Below are positions 24,599 through 33,896 of a DNA stretch of 64,000 nt, one piece after another. The translations under genes were made by a program, and so were the position numbers. The notes under the pieces were generated by a model. That model was not told the origin of the DNA, ran no database searches, and saw only the letters and a list, made by a program, of their open reading frames with translations. Source of the DNA: Tildeniella nuda ZEHNDER 1965/U140. Lineage in GTDB: Bacteria > Cyanobacteriota > Cyanobacteriia > Leptolyngbyales > Leptolyngbyaceae. Location: NCBI GenBank assembly GCA_019358895.1, contig JAHHIG010000002.1, positions 558,001 to 622,000 of the forward strand, given 5' to 3'. Within the stretch, counting starts at the first letter, position 1. Each line of letters begins with the position of its first letter.

Positions 24599-27334
24599 AT
24601 GCATAACGAAAGCGCTCAGTCTCAAAGTCGCGGACTGACAGTCTCACAACGCCGATCGCTCAAGGTGCTGCCCCTGAAGCTCGCAGGCGCTTACTTTATA
24701 GTCGCTGTTTTGTGGATTATCTCGTCTGATTTTTTGCTCGCTACATTAGCTCCTCACCCAGCAGCGCTGAACCGCCTACAAAGCATCAAAGGATTGCTCT
24801 TTGTTAGCGTCACTGCCTGGGCGCTTTATTGGCTGGCGCGTCGATCGCTCCGTACTCTACAGCAAACGGAAACAACGCTGCGAGAGAGCGAAGAGCGGTT
24901 GCGTCTCGTTCTGCAAAATATGCCTGTGATGCTCAATGCCTTCGACGAGCAGGGCAATATCATCGTCTGGAATCAGGAGTGTGCGCGGGTCACTGGATAT
25001 AGCACTGAGGAAATCATTGGCAATCCGCAGGCGATGACATGGCTGTACCCGGATGTCACCTACCGTCAGCAAATGGTGGCTGACTGGACAGAACGGGGCA
25101 ACGATTACCGTGACTGGGAGTGGGATCTGGTGTGCAAGGATGGTAGCCATCGAACGGTTGCCTGGTCGACGATCTCCGATCGCTTTCCCATTCCTGGCTG
25201 GATATCGTGGGGTATTGGTGTAGATGTGACCGATCGCAAACGAACCGAAGCCAACCTGCAAACACGCAACCGAGAATTGCTGACGCTCCACAGAATTTCG
25301 GAAATTACGCTCAATCAGCAATCGCTCAAAGCTGCCTTTCAAGACATTGTGAAAGAAATTAGTGTAGCGACGGCGTTTCCCATCATTGCGATCGAGCTTT
25401 ACGATGCGACTCGTCAAGTGATGGTTTTTGAGGGCACAGAGGGCATTTCCCTGCCGCCTGATGGCAAACCGATTGAAGTACCTGTCACGCAAACATCGTC
25501 GGGAAACGTAGTGCAAACAGGGCAGATGTTGGTCAAGACCTATGACTCGCGTGAACCGAAAAAGTGTGACTCCAATGAATCGCTCCGCAAATTAGGCATT
25601 AAAACCTTCATTTGCGTGCCCATGACGGTCAACCAAACCACTATTGGGGTCTTAAGTCTGGCGCATCCTGAAGTGGTGCCAACCGAAGAGGGCTTTTTGC
25701 ATTGGTTGACTAGCCTGGCAAACTACCTGGCATTACTCACCGATCGCAAACGCTCTGAAGTGGCTTTGCTGGAGAGCGAATTGCAGTTTCGCTCCTTGAG
25801 TGCTTGTTCGCCTGTGGGCATTTATTTGGCAAGCCCAGAAGGCTACGGCACTTATACCAATCCGCGTTGTCAAGAAATTTTTGGCTGCACGCTGGAGGAG
25901 TCAATCGGTGGCGGTTGGGCAGAGCGAGTGCATCCTGACGATCGCGAGTGGGTTTTTCAGGAATGGACGGCTGCTGCCACTGCTGGCAAAGCGTATAGGG
26001 CAGAATATCGAGTGCAACCGCGTGAAGGCGTGGTGCGATGGGTGCAAACCCGTTCAGCCGCCATGTATTCTGATGCGGGCAGGCTCACTGGTCATGTTGG
26101 CACGATCGAAGACATTACCGATCGCAAGCAAGCGGAAGCGCAAATCCGACAGCTCAACCAAACCCTGGAGCAACAAAACCTCGAACTGGAGGCACTTGTT
26201 GAGCAGCGTACCGCTGAACTCATGACCTTTATCAACACGTTGCCCGACTACATTTTCGTGGTCGAGCGCGATACCATGCGGACGCTCTTCTCCAATGATC
26301 GGAATGCCTGGTTGGGTGACTGTAAGAGCCATGATCAAATGGTCGGTAAGACCATTTTTGAGTGTTACGCATCCGATCTGGCGGCTACGTTTGCCGAGCA
26401 AAATCGGCAGGTCTTTGAATCTGGTGAAACACTGCATTTTCAAGAAAACTACACCACGACTCTCGGCACCTTCCATTTTGATACCTACAAAATTCCGCTG
26501 AAGAAGCCGAATGGCGAAGTATACGCACTGATCGGCAGTTCCCGCAACGTTACAGATTTGGTAGCAGCTCGTCAGGCATTGAGCGATCGCACCGCTCAGC
26601 TTGAAATTGTTAATCGAGAGCTAGAGTCCTTCTCTTACTCAGTTTCCCACGATCTCCGTGCGCCCCTGCGACACATTGGTGGGTTCGTGACAGCGCTGAC
26701 CGATCGGTTACAACAAGACGGGTATCTGAACGATCCAACAACGGCGCGCTATCTGCAAATTATTCAGAACAGCAGCCACAAAATGGGAGCGCTGATAGAC
26801 GGTCTGCTTATGCTCTCGCGGGTCGGGCGGCGGCAGATGGCGGATACTCGCGTTGATTTAGATCAACTGGTGACAGCCGTTTTGGCTCAACGACCAGAGG
26901 TCACCACTAGCAGCACTACAGAAACAGTGAGCGATCGCCAGCCAGTTCAGTTCAGCATCGGCGCTCTGCCCACCGTTAAAGGTGATGCCACCCTGCTGCA
27001 ACAAGTCTTTGTCAATTTGCTGGATAATGCCATCAAATTTAGTCGTCATCGGCAGCCTGCTCACATTGAAATCGGAGCATTATCTGATGGTATAATATTC
27101 GTGCGCGATCGCGGCGTTGGTTTCCAGATGCAGTATGCCGATCAGCTCTTTGGAGCCTTTCAACGGTTGCATTCACAGTCAGAGTTTGAGGGTAGTGGCA
27201 TTGGGTTGGCGATCGTCCAGCGCATCATCCATCGTCACGGCGGTAAGATTTGGGCAGAGAGCCAGCCCGACCAGGGGGCGACATTCTATTTCACGCTTGG
27301 CGATCGTCTAGAGTCGTTGGGGCAGGCTAAGTAA
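24599..27334 (+). CDS. Membrane-associated sensor histidine kinase (PAS-GAF-PAS-PAS-HisKA-HATPase)
   Basis: The 911-residue protein has two N-terminal membrane helices (about 28-50 and 63-83). Next come a PAS domain (about 95-215: NMPVMLNAFDEQGNIIVWNQ), a GAF domain (about 230-385) and two more PAS domains (about 395-515 and 540-665). The HisKA box is FSYSVSHDLRAPLRHIGGF (about 680) with the phospho-accepting His. The ATPase has the N box VFVNLLDNAIKFS, G1 VRDRGVGF and G2 EGSGIGLAIV. The GAF domain lacks an obvious bilin-binding Cys-His pair. The signal is unknown. The response regulator at 27376 and hybrid kinase at 27851 follow in the same direction within 50 bases, implying one phosphorelay. 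Confidence 0.9.
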   Translation: MHNESAQSQSRGLTVSQRRSLKVLPLKLAGAYFIVAVLWIISSDFLLATLAPHPAALNRLQSIKGLLFVSVTAWALYWLARRSLRTLQQTETTLRESEERLRLVLQNMPVMLNAFDEQGNIIVWNQECARVTGYSTEEIIGNPQAMTWLYPDVTYRQQMVADWTERGNDYRDWEWDLVCKDGSHRTVAWSTISDRFPIPGWISWGIGVDVTDRKRTEANLQTRNRELLTLHRISEITLNQQSLKAAFQDIVKEISVATAFPIIAIELYDATRQVMVFEGTEGISLPPDGKPIEVPVTQTSSGNVVQTGQMLVKTYDSREPKKCDSNESLRKLGIKTFICVPMTVNQTTIGVLSLAHPEVVPTEEGFLHWLTSLANYLALLTDRKRSEVALLESELQFRSLSACSPVGIYLASPEGYGTYTNPRCQEIFGCTLEESIGGGWAERVHPDDREWVFQEWTAAATAGKAYRAEYRVQPREGVVRWVQTRSAAMYSDAGRLTGHVGTIEDITDRKQAEAQIRQLNQTLEQQNLELEALVEQRTAELMTFINTLPDYIFVVERDTMRTLFSNDRNAWLGDCKSHDQMVGKTIFECYASDLAATFAEQNRQVFESGETLHFQENYTTTLGTFHFDTYKIPLKKPNGEVYALIGSSRNVTDLVAARQALSDRTAQLEIVNRELESFSYSVSHDLRAPLRHIGGFVTALTDRLQQDGYLNDPTTARYLQIIQNSSHKMGALIDGLLMLSRVGRRQMADTRVDLDQLVTAVLAQRPEVTTSSTTETVSDRQPVQFSIGALPTVKGDATLLQQVFVNLLDNAIKFSRHRQPAHIEIGALSDGIIFVRDRGVGFQMQYADQLFGAFQRLHSQSEFEGSGIGLAIVQRIIHRHGGKIWAESQPDQGATFYFTLGDRLESLGQAK

Positions 27335-27375
27335 AATCAGGTTGACATGTGAGGCTGGCAAATCTGAGGTTTGAC

Positions 27376-27840
27376 ATGGCTCAAGCAAATGAGGGTAGTT
27401 TTAACCTTGAGCCAACGCGCATCTTGTTAGTGGAAGATGACCCTAACGATGTGGAACTGATTCTGTTGGCGCTGAGCAACTACAATCTGGTCAATCAGAT
27501 TGATCTGGCAGCCGATGGCGAACAGGCGCTCCACTATTTATTGGGGCAGGAGGGCGAACCTTTACGATCGCTGCCCCGTCTGGTTTTGTTAGACCTGAAG
27601 CTACCCAAAGTTAGCGGGATTCGCGTTCTGCAAACCTTACGCAATCACCCCCGCACACAACGGCTTGTCGTCGTCGTCATGACCTCTTCTCAAGAAGACA
27701 GTGATCTCAATACTTGCTACGATTTAGGGGTTAACAGCTATGTTGTGAAACCTCTAGATTTTCAGCAGTTTCTCGCTGTCTCACGGGATGTTGGTCTTTA
27801 CTGGATGCTACTAAACAAGCCGCCATTGCTTCCTTCCTGA
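27376..27840 (+). CDS. Single-domain response regulator (Rcp1/CheY-like)
   Basis: The ATG at 27376 gives 154 residues: MAQANEGSFNLEPTRILLVE, DDPNDVELILLALSNYNL, then LVLLDLKLPKVSGIRVLQTL with the phospho-accepting Asp, VVVMTSSQEDSDL with the switch Thr/Ser, and NSYVVKPLDFQQF with the Lys. The DDPNDVELIL start and the extended loop before the Asp are typical of Rcp1-type regulators paired with phytochrome-like or PAS/GAF kinases in cyanobacteria. It has no output domain, so it probably passes the phosphate on or acts by protein contact. It lies 41 bases after the kinase and 10 before the hybrid kinase. Confidence 0.88.
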   Translation: MAQANEGSFNLEPTRILLVEDDPNDVELILLALSNYNLVNQIDLAADGEQALHYLLGQEGEPLRSLPRLVLLDLKLPKVSGIRVLQTLRNHPRTQRLVVVVMTSSQEDSDLNTCYDLGVNSYVVKPLDFQQFLAVSRDVGLYWMLLNKPPLLPS

Positions 27841-27850
27841 AGCCTGAGTC

Positions 27851-30187
27851 ATGTTTGAGCGTCAGCAGCCAATACTTCAATCAGGGTTAACACTTCAATC
27901 AGGGTTAGCAATGTCATCAAGCCTGCGTTTGCTGATTGTAGAAGACGAACCAGCCGACGCTGAGTTAATCACTCTGGCATTAGCCGCTGCACACATTGAG
28001 TTTGCTTGCGAGGTCACCGATACCCTTGAAGGCTGTCAGCGGCTTTTGCAGACACACACCTGGGATGTCGTGCTGTCAGACTACCGCCTAAAAGGGTTTA
28101 CGGGTCATCAAGTGTTGAATCTGCTCCAGCGATCGGAGCAGCAAATCCCGTTTATTTTAGTCACTGGTAGTCTGGGCGAGGAAGCGGCTGTAGAGTGCAT
28201 TAAGGCAGGCATGAGTGACTATGTGCTGAAAGATCGCCTGTTTCGTCTGCCAACAGTGCTGGAGCGATCGCTGCGTGAATTTGCCCTGCACCGTCAACAG
28301 CAGTCAGCCACACTGCAAATCCGTCAGCAGGCACAACAGCAAACCATCATTAGTCGCATCGTGCAGGCAATGCGCGAGACCCTGGTGCTGCATGAGGTGC
28401 TGCAAACGACTGTAGACATGGTGAGAGATGCCCTTCATCCTATTTGTTGCTTGATCGTGCGTCCAGCAGAGAGCGGTGAGATGACGGTTCGCACAATGAG
28501 CGAGGCTCCACCTGACTGGAAGGCGTTGCTGGATTATCCGTGTGCATTGTTTCCATCTTATGAGAAGGCGTTGAGGCAGGGCGAGCTGGTTGTAGTGGAT
28601 TCGATCGCGCAAGTCCCACTGCGAGAGATTCAGGCGCTTGCAGCCCAATATAAATTCCATGCCTTCTTGCTCGTGCCCCTGATGTATCAGCAAGAGTTTC
28701 TGGGCGTACTGTCGTTGTATCAATGCGATCGCGATCGCACCTGGACGGACGATGAAGTAGCGATGATTAAAGCGATCGCTGATCAATGCGCGATCGCCAT
28801 CCACCAGACACAGCTCTTTAATCAGGTGCAACAACAATCGCAGCGCGAACAACTGCTCAACCAAATTGCGCGTGTGATCAACTCCAGCCTTGATCCAGAC
28901 TACATTTTGCAGGAAATTACGCGCTTGACTGGACTATGCTTTGCCGTCGATCGCGCATACATTTGTGAAATCCAAGCAGAGGAGGTGCATATTCTTGAGG
29001 AGTGGCGGGCAAATAGCCAGGTGCCGTCCATGCTCGATCTCACGTTTCCTACAGAAGACTGGTCTGATTTAGTCGATCCTCATGCTGATTTTTATGTTAA
29101 GCGTGTTTTTCATGCACCCATTTTCACCGCGATCGAACCAACGCCAACAAGACTTGCCCAAGTAAATGACTATCAAATCAAATCGTTGGTTAGCGTACCT
29201 ATTTTCATCCGAGAGCACTTTTTTGGGGGGCTTACCCTCAGTACCACAACGACCTTTCGTGAGTTCACAGACGACGAGATTCATCTGCTACAGCAAATCA
29301 GCGACCAGGCGGCGATCGCGCTATACAACGCCCACAGCTACGAGCAGCTAGAGCAAATCGTTCAGGCGCGGACTCAAGAGCTAGAGTACGAAAAACAGCT
29401 CTCTGAAGCGGCTAACCGTGCCAAAAGCGAATTTCTCACGAACATGAGCCACGAACTACGGACACCTTTAACAGGTATTCTGGGCTTTTCTAGCCTGTTG
29501 CTCAAGCAAATCTTTGGACCGCTGAACGCCAAACAGCACCAGTACGTCGAGCATACAGCGGCTTGCGGCGAACACCTGCTGTCACTCATCAACGATCTGC
29601 TGGACTTGTCAAAAATTGAGGCAGGGCGAGACGAGACTCTGCTAGAAGCCGTTGACGTTAGAGAGCTTTGCATGAGTTGTCTTGCTTTCATCAGCGAACA
29701 GGCACAAAATCGCGGCTTGGAGGTTGTGTTGGCGATCGCCCCCGATGTGACGACCTGTATCGCCGACAGCCGCCGCCTCAAGCAAATTCTGGTCAACCTG
29801 CTCTCAAATGCCGTCAAATTTACTGACAAAGGAACGGTGACGCTCACTGTTGAAAAGACGAACGCTGTGAGACCAAACGCTGTGAGACCAGCCGTGCAAG
29901 ATGCCTCCGAGCAAGATGCCTCCGAGACCATGCATCCGCCTTCACCGTTTCTCCTTTTTCATGTTGCTGATACAGGGATTGGTATGACCGAGCAGGATCT
30001 TTCGATTCTGTTTCAGCCGTTTCAACAACTCGATAGCGGACTGGATAAAAAGTATCAGGGCACCGGGTTAGGTTTGGCACTTGCCCGCAAACTCGCTCAA
30101 CTGCACGGTGGCGATCTTACAGTGACATCTGAACTCGATCGCGGCAGTTGTTTTACTTTAAGCCTGCCACTGGACGGTGTTGGTTGA
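27851..30187 (+). CDS. Hybrid histidine kinase (REC-GAF-GAF-HisKA-HATPase)
   Basis: The 778-residue protein begins with a receiver domain (about 24-145: LRLLIVEDEPADAELITLAL, WDVVLSDYRLKGF with the Asp, FILVTGS and DYVLKDR). Two GAF domains follow (about 170-325 and 340-490). The HisKA has FLTNMSHELRTPLTGILGF (about 530), and the ATPase VNLLSNAVKFTDKGTV, ADTGIGMTEQD and GTGLGLALARKL. The receiver precedes the kinase, so the kinase may itself be controlled by an upstream His kinase, probably the 911-residue one. Short direct duplications appear at the N-terminus (LQSGLTLQSGLA) and near residue 675 (NAVRPNAVRPAVQ), suggesting slippage. A second ATG at 27911 is possible. Confidence 0.9.
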   Translation: MFERQQPILQSGLTLQSGLAMSSSLRLLIVEDEPADAELITLALAAAHIEFACEVTDTLEGCQRLLQTHTWDVVLSDYRLKGFTGHQVLNLLQRSEQQIPFILVTGSLGEEAAVECIKAGMSDYVLKDRLFRLPTVLERSLREFALHRQQQSATLQIRQQAQQQTIISRIVQAMRETLVLHEVLQTTVDMVRDALHPICCLIVRPAESGEMTVRTMSEAPPDWKALLDYPCALFPSYEKALRQGELVVVDSIAQVPLREIQALAAQYKFHAFLLVPLMYQQEFLGVLSLYQCDRDRTWTDDEVAMIKAIADQCAIAIHQTQLFNQVQQQSQREQLLNQIARVINSSLDPDYILQEITRLTGLCFAVDRAYICEIQAEEVHILEEWRANSQVPSMLDLTFPTEDWSDLVDPHADFYVKRVFHAPIFTAIEPTPTRLAQVNDYQIKSLVSVPIFIREHFFGGLTLSTTTTFREFTDDEIHLLQQISDQAAIALYNAHSYEQLEQIVQARTQELEYEKQLSEAANRAKSEFLTNMSHELRTPLTGILGFSSLLLKQIFGPLNAKQHQYVEHTAACGEHLLSLINDLLDLSKIEAGRDETLLEAVDVRELCMSCLAFISEQAQNRGLEVVLAIAPDVTTCIADSRRLKQILVNLLSNAVKFTDKGTVTLTVEKTNAVRPNAVRPAVQDASEQDASETMHPPSPFLLFHVADTGIGMTEQDLSILFQPFQQLDSGLDKKYQGTGLGLALARKLAQLHGGDLTVTSELDRGSCFTLSLPLDGVG

Positions 30188-30241
30188 AGCCAGCAGGGTA
30201 AAAGTCAAAAAGTAAACTTGCCTCATCGTCTCAACCCTCTC

Positions 30242-30405
30242 ATACCAAATCAAATTGCAAAAGCTACAGATCCTCTGCCCTCATCCCCAGCCCTTCTCCC
30301 GAAGGAGAAGGGAGCTAAAATCCAGTCCCCTCGCCCGTTGGGAGAGGGTAAGGGTGAGGGCGGTTGGGTTGCTTGATCTGTAGCGCCTATTTTTGGATTT
30401 GGTAT
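30242..30405. mobile_element. Miniature element, family A core with ATACCAAATC ends
   Basis: The left end ATACCAAATCAAATTGCAAA and the complement of the right end ATACCAAATCCAAAAATAGG form imperfect inverted repeats of about 31 bases, both running into GCTACAGATC. The interior shares the CCCTCATCCCC...CCCTTCTCCC...GAGAGGG core of the elements at 24054, 41819, 46608 and 48310. It carries no gene and fills the gap between the convergent hybrid kinase and acyltransferase genes. Confidence 0.75.
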
Positions 30406-30420
30406 TACTGCCTTACCCTC

Positions 30421-31434
30421 TCATCTCTGCTCTCGTCGCAATTGATCAATAACAGTCTGTAGGCGCGATCGCAGTGCCTCTGCTAACCGATATGTGCGGG
30501 TTTGCGTTTTCTCCTTTGGTTCAATCTGCTCCCAGGGACGCTCGATCGGCTGCACGTAATAGTGCAAGCGCGATCGCATTGCCCAAACGCCCATTGATGG
30601 AAACAGCACAAAAACCAGCACCAGCGGCGACAGGGGAAACAGTGGCATTCCTAGTCGGCGTGCTAACCAGGGGAGATTGAGCGTCAGTGGATGCAAGTAC
30701 TCGCTGCCGATACAGACGACTGGTAAAACGGGTACGCGATCGCGCACACTCAACCGCAAAAAGCTAGGGTCAAACGTTGCCAGTTGATAGCGCTGTTGCC
30801 AGCCTTTGCTCAATCCTCGCCAGCTTTCTGGCGCGTACAGCAGCACATGCTTTTTCGCATCGTTGCCCTGTAGTGCAGTCTCCAGGCTCTGCCGCTCTGC
30901 TCGCACACCGCCTAGCACCTGCGCCCAACCGTTAGGTAGCCACCACATCAGCCAGGGGTGGTCAAAAAAGATGGGGTGTGCCAGCGGCTGTACAAACCAA
31001 TCGCGCTGCTTGCCGATTAAAAAGCCCAAACTCACAAAGTCCCACGGAAAGCACATACCAGCGTGATTCATCGCCACAATGAGCGGACCGTTTGCAGGTA
31101 ACTTCTCGACGTAGTGCAGTGTGGCGCGGAAGTAACGGGTCACGATCGGCGTAAGAATTTCTTCCTGAAAAGCCTTCTGATACACCGGATCGGGTTCGGC
31201 ACTTAGACTAAGGGTTGGCGATCGACCGAGCGATCGCACTTTCAGGCGTAGCCAGCGGTTTGCCAGCGCCAGGTAAAACCCACACGGAAGCAAAAATAGT
31301 CCATATTCTAGCCAGTTCCAGCCGTTCGCATCAGGCTTGTAGTGTTGCCAGTGACGGTTAAACAAGATCAGCCAGCCGGGAGGATACCAGAGACAAAACC
31401 AATCAAACCAACTAAAGCGATAGGGCTGAGTCAA
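30421..31434 (-). CDS. Lysophospholipid-acyltransferase-like membrane protein
   Basis: The 337-residue protein starts MTQPYRFSWFDWFCLWYPPG and has a short hydrophobic segment near residue 45 (EYGLFLLPCGFYLALANRWL). The acyltransferase block is GPLIVAMNHAGMCFPWDFVS (about residue 112). It would be the H-x4-D motif of PlsC enzymes, but with seven residues between His and Asp. A later VLGGVRAERQSLETAL resembles the glycine-arginine motif, and VLPVVCIGSEYL the third motif. It probably acylates a lysophospholipid or similar alcohol at the membrane. It begins 4 bases after the rpaA stop, so the two are likely co-transcribed. Confidence 0.75.
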   Translation of the reverse strand: MTQPYRFSWFDWFCLWYPPGWLILFNRHWQHYKPDANGWNWLEYGLFLLPCGFYLALANRWLRLKVRSLGRSPTLSLSAEPDPVYQKAFQEEILTPIVTRYFRATLHYVEKLPANGPLIVAMNHAGMCFPWDFVSLGFLIGKQRDWFVQPLAHPIFFDHPWLMWWLPNGWAQVLGGVRAERQSLETALQGNDAKKHVLLYAPESWRGLSKGWQQRYQLATFDPSFLRLSVRDRVPVLPVVCIGSEYLHPLTLNLPWLARRLGMPLFPLSPLVLVFVLFPSMGVWAMRSRLHYYVQPIERPWEQIEPKEKTQTRTYRLAEALRSRLQTVIDQLRREQR

Positions 31435-31438
31435 CGTC

Positions 31439-32179
31439 CTAACCCGCCAATGATTCCTTGCTCTCCGAGTTCTTCCCCGTTGCTGGCAGTTCTAAACAAT
31501 AGCCTGCACCGTACACTGTTTTGATGTAGAGAGGGTGACGCGGGTCAGGTTCCAGCTTGGTTCTAAGATGGCGGACGTGAACACGAATCGTTTCAATGTC
31601 ATCGTTCGGGTCATAACCCCAGACTTCTTTAAGAATCTCACTGGGCGAAACGGTCTGCCCATGCCGTTGCAGCAAGCAGTGCAGCAGCTCAAACTCCAGG
31701 TGAGTTAGCTTCACCGTCTGGTCAAACCAAAGCGCTTCAAAGCGTTCTGGCACCAGTGTCAAGGGTCCGTAGTTCAAAATTTCACTATGCTTGGCGGCTT
31801 GAGGAATGCGATCAGCACGACGTAAGAGCGCCCGCACCCGTGCCAGCATTTCCTCCACCTCAAACGGTTTGGTGAGGTAGTCATCAGCACCCGCGTTGAA
31901 GCCTTCGACTTTGTTTTGTGTTTGACTGAGTGCCGTCAGCATTAAGACTGGAATATCGGATGTACGATCGTCACGGCGTAAGCGCTGGCAGACTGTAAAC
32001 CCATCGACTTTAGGCAGCATCAAGTCCAGCATGACCAAATCGGGCTGTAGCTGCAACGCCATCGCTTGCCCCTTAATGCCGTCAGCCGCCTGACTCACAT
32101 CATAGCCAGCCATTTCAAGATTGACGGCAACGAGTTCTGAAATTGTAGGGTCGTCGTCGATGACGAGTATCCGGGGCAT
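31439..32179 (-). CDS. rpaA: OmpR-family response regulator RpaA
   Basis: The 246-residue protein is an OmpR-type regulator. Its receiver starts [20 protein letters not shown], with the phospho-Asp in [16 protein letters not shown] (about residue 53), [20 protein letters not shown] and [14 protein letters not shown]. The winged-helix output has [20 protein letters not shown] and [20 protein letters not shown]. This wording matches cyanobacterial RpaA closely, the circadian output regulator that is phosphorylated by SasA and controls night-time and energy-transfer genes. The C-terminal tail after YCLELP is short. The promoter lies in the 367-base gap shared with the divergent glycosyltransferase. 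Confidence 0.92.
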   Translation of the reverse strand: MPRILVIDDDPTISELVAVNLEMAGYDVSQAADGIKGQAMALQLQPDLVMLDLMLPKVDGFTVCQRLRRDDRTSDIPVLMLTALSQTQNKVEGFNAGADDYLTKPFEVEEMLARVRALLRRADRIPQAAKHSEILNYGPLTLVPERFEALWFDQTVKLTHLEFELLHCLLQRHGQTVSPSEILKEVWGYDPNDDIETIRVHVRHLRTKLEPDPRHPLYIKTVYGAGYCLELPATGKNSESKESLAG

Positions 32180-32546
32180 CGTTCAAAGAAAGTAAAGGTG
32201 CTGATTGCTTATAAGTGTTAAGGCATTACGAAGATGTCTGTACAAATTATAAGCAAGAATCTAAATCTTTTCTAAAGAAAGTAAATTTACCCAAAAAGAA
32301 TATTTCTAGAGTTGGTTTTGGCTGGCAGCAAGATGTAGCCGTTGTGTGACCCAGATTGGCGAGCGTGAGCTTGAGTAGAGTCGCAACCTTATGCTGTCTG
32401 GCAGAATCCTTTAGAATGCTGGTGACTCAAATTTCAGGCTGGTTCAAGTAGGGTGTCGTACTATCACCCAGGTTATGTTGCCCGTTTAGGCGTGGTGACG
32501 ATCGACCAGACCTCTAACGTAAATCAAACCCACGGTAGCTAAAACA
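32180..32546. other. Divergent intergenic region rpaA / glycosyltransferase
   Basis: The 367-base gap must carry both promoters. An A+T-rich stretch (32210-32310) lies next to the rpaA start. I see no repeat array, RNA gene or palindrome that I would support. Confidence 0.4.
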
Positions 32547-33779
32547 TTGATAGTACTTGCAGTGACGATCGTCGCTCTACTGGGGACACTGCTTTACGCA
32601 GCCAAACTACATCGCGTTGCGGTAAATGCTCCCAAGCTGACGATTGCAGTCAACAGCAGCGATCGCGCCTTGTCAGAGACCAACCAGCAGCGTGAAACGG
32701 TAGCCCTTCCTCGTGTTTCCGTGATTATTCCTGCTTATAACGAAGCAGATAATATTGAGGCTTGCATTCTCTCTGTCTTGCAGGAACCAGTGCTACCGCC
32801 AGAGCACTTGGAGGTTTGGGTGCTGGATGACCAGTCGAGTGATGCTACGCTGGCGATCGCCCAAGCGTTACAACAATCCCTTAACGACCCGCGCCTGCGG
32901 GTGTTGACAGGCAAGCCGCGACCTGATCAGCAAACCTGGATGGGCAAGAACTGGGCATGTGTTCAGGCAGCCACGTATGCAACGGGAGAGTTTTTGCTGT
33001 TTCTGGATGCTGATGTGAGGCTTAAACCAGGGGCGATCGGTGCTGCCATTGAGATCGTAGAGGAAAAGCACGTCGGTCTGCTAACCTTATGCCCAGAAGT
33101 GGTATGTGGCTGTCTTGCAGAGTGGCTCGTACAACCGTGGATGATGAGCTTGCTCATGGCTGGATTCGATTTTAACGAAGTGAATGATCCCAACGCGGAG
33201 GCTGCCTTTGCAGCAGGAATGTTTATGTGCTTCCGCCGCACGGCATATGAACAAGTCGGTGGGCATCAAGCCGTTGCTGATCAAGCGGTTGAAGATGTAG
33301 AGTTAGCGCGGCGGCTGAAACAGCAAGGGCTGAAGCTTTACTATGCTGTCGGAGCCAATTTAGCATCGGTTCGCATGTATCGCTCTCTAGCAGCCGTCTG
33401 GGAAGGGTGGACTAAAAATTGGCATTTAGGGTCTCGTCGCAACCTTTCAACGAGTCTCTTTTCAGCCACTATTATGCTCTGGGTCTGTGTGCTGCCCTGG
33501 CTTGGCTTGGTCACGTTGCTCTATCAAGGTGCAACGGTTGGGCTAACGCTCCTTAACGTGTTGGCGATCGCGATCGCTTTGACTGCAATCGCCATGCAAT
33601 ATCGTATCCGTTGTTCGATCGAACGAGTAGCAGCCATTCCACCCCGCTACTGGTGGCTTACTGGCATTGGTGGTCTACTGGTAGCAGCGATCGCCCTTGT
33701 CTCGATCATTAAGACTGAAACTGGCTGGGGTTGGACATGGCGCGGGCGATCGCTACAACTGCCAGATAAAAGTAAGTGA
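32547..33779 (+). CDS. Membrane glycosyltransferase family 2 (possibly carotenoid glycosyltransferase CruG)
   Basis: The 410-residue protein has an N-terminal membrane helix, then a GT-A domain. Visible motifs are PRVSVIIPAYNEADNIEACI (about residue 55), VWVLDDQSSDAT, LLFLDADVRLKPGAIGAAIE (the D-x-D), and QAVEDVELARRLKQQG (an E-D-V-E-L acceptor motif), followed by about three C-terminal helices. Size and topology suit CruG, which glycosylates myxol in some cyanobacteria, but many related enzymes act on hopanoids or lipids, so the substrate is open. The start is a TTG at 32547 and uncertain. A GCTAAAG heptamer repeat follows the gene. Confidence 0.72.
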   Translation: MIVLAVTIVALLGTLLYAAKLHRVAVNAPKLTIAVNSSDRALSETNQQRETVALPRVSVIIPAYNEADNIEACILSVLQEPVLPPEHLEVWVLDDQSSDATLAIAQALQQSLNDPRLRVLTGKPRPDQQTWMGKNWACVQAATYATGEFLLFLDADVRLKPGAIGAAIEIVEEKHVGLLTLCPEVVCGCLAEWLVQPWMMSLLMAGFDFNEVNDPNAEAAFAAGMFMCFRRTAYEQVGGHQAVADQAVEDVELARRLKQQGLKLYYAVGANLASVRMYRSLAAVWEGWTKNWHLGSRRNLSTSLFSATIMLWVCVLPWLGLVTLLYQGATVGLTLLNVLAIAIALTAIAMQYRIRCSIERVAAIPPRYWWLTGIGGLLVAAIALVSIIKTETGWGWTWRGRSLQLPDKSK

Positions 33780-33808
33780 AGGCTAAAGGCTAAAGGCTAA
33801 AGGCTAAG
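33780..33808. repeat. GCTAAAG heptamer repeat
   Basis: Four tandem copies of GGCTAAA follow the glycosyltransferase stop. Similar units (CTTTAGCCTTTAGCC) recur at 36160-36180 after the antiporter gene in the opposite orientation. This is another short repeat type used in gaps here. Confidence 0.75.
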
Positions 33809-33896
33809 TTTTTATACTTTATACTTCATCCTTTATCCTTTCCTCCTCACCCCACACCCCACACCCCACACCCCTCTCTCCCCATCTGCCACACCA

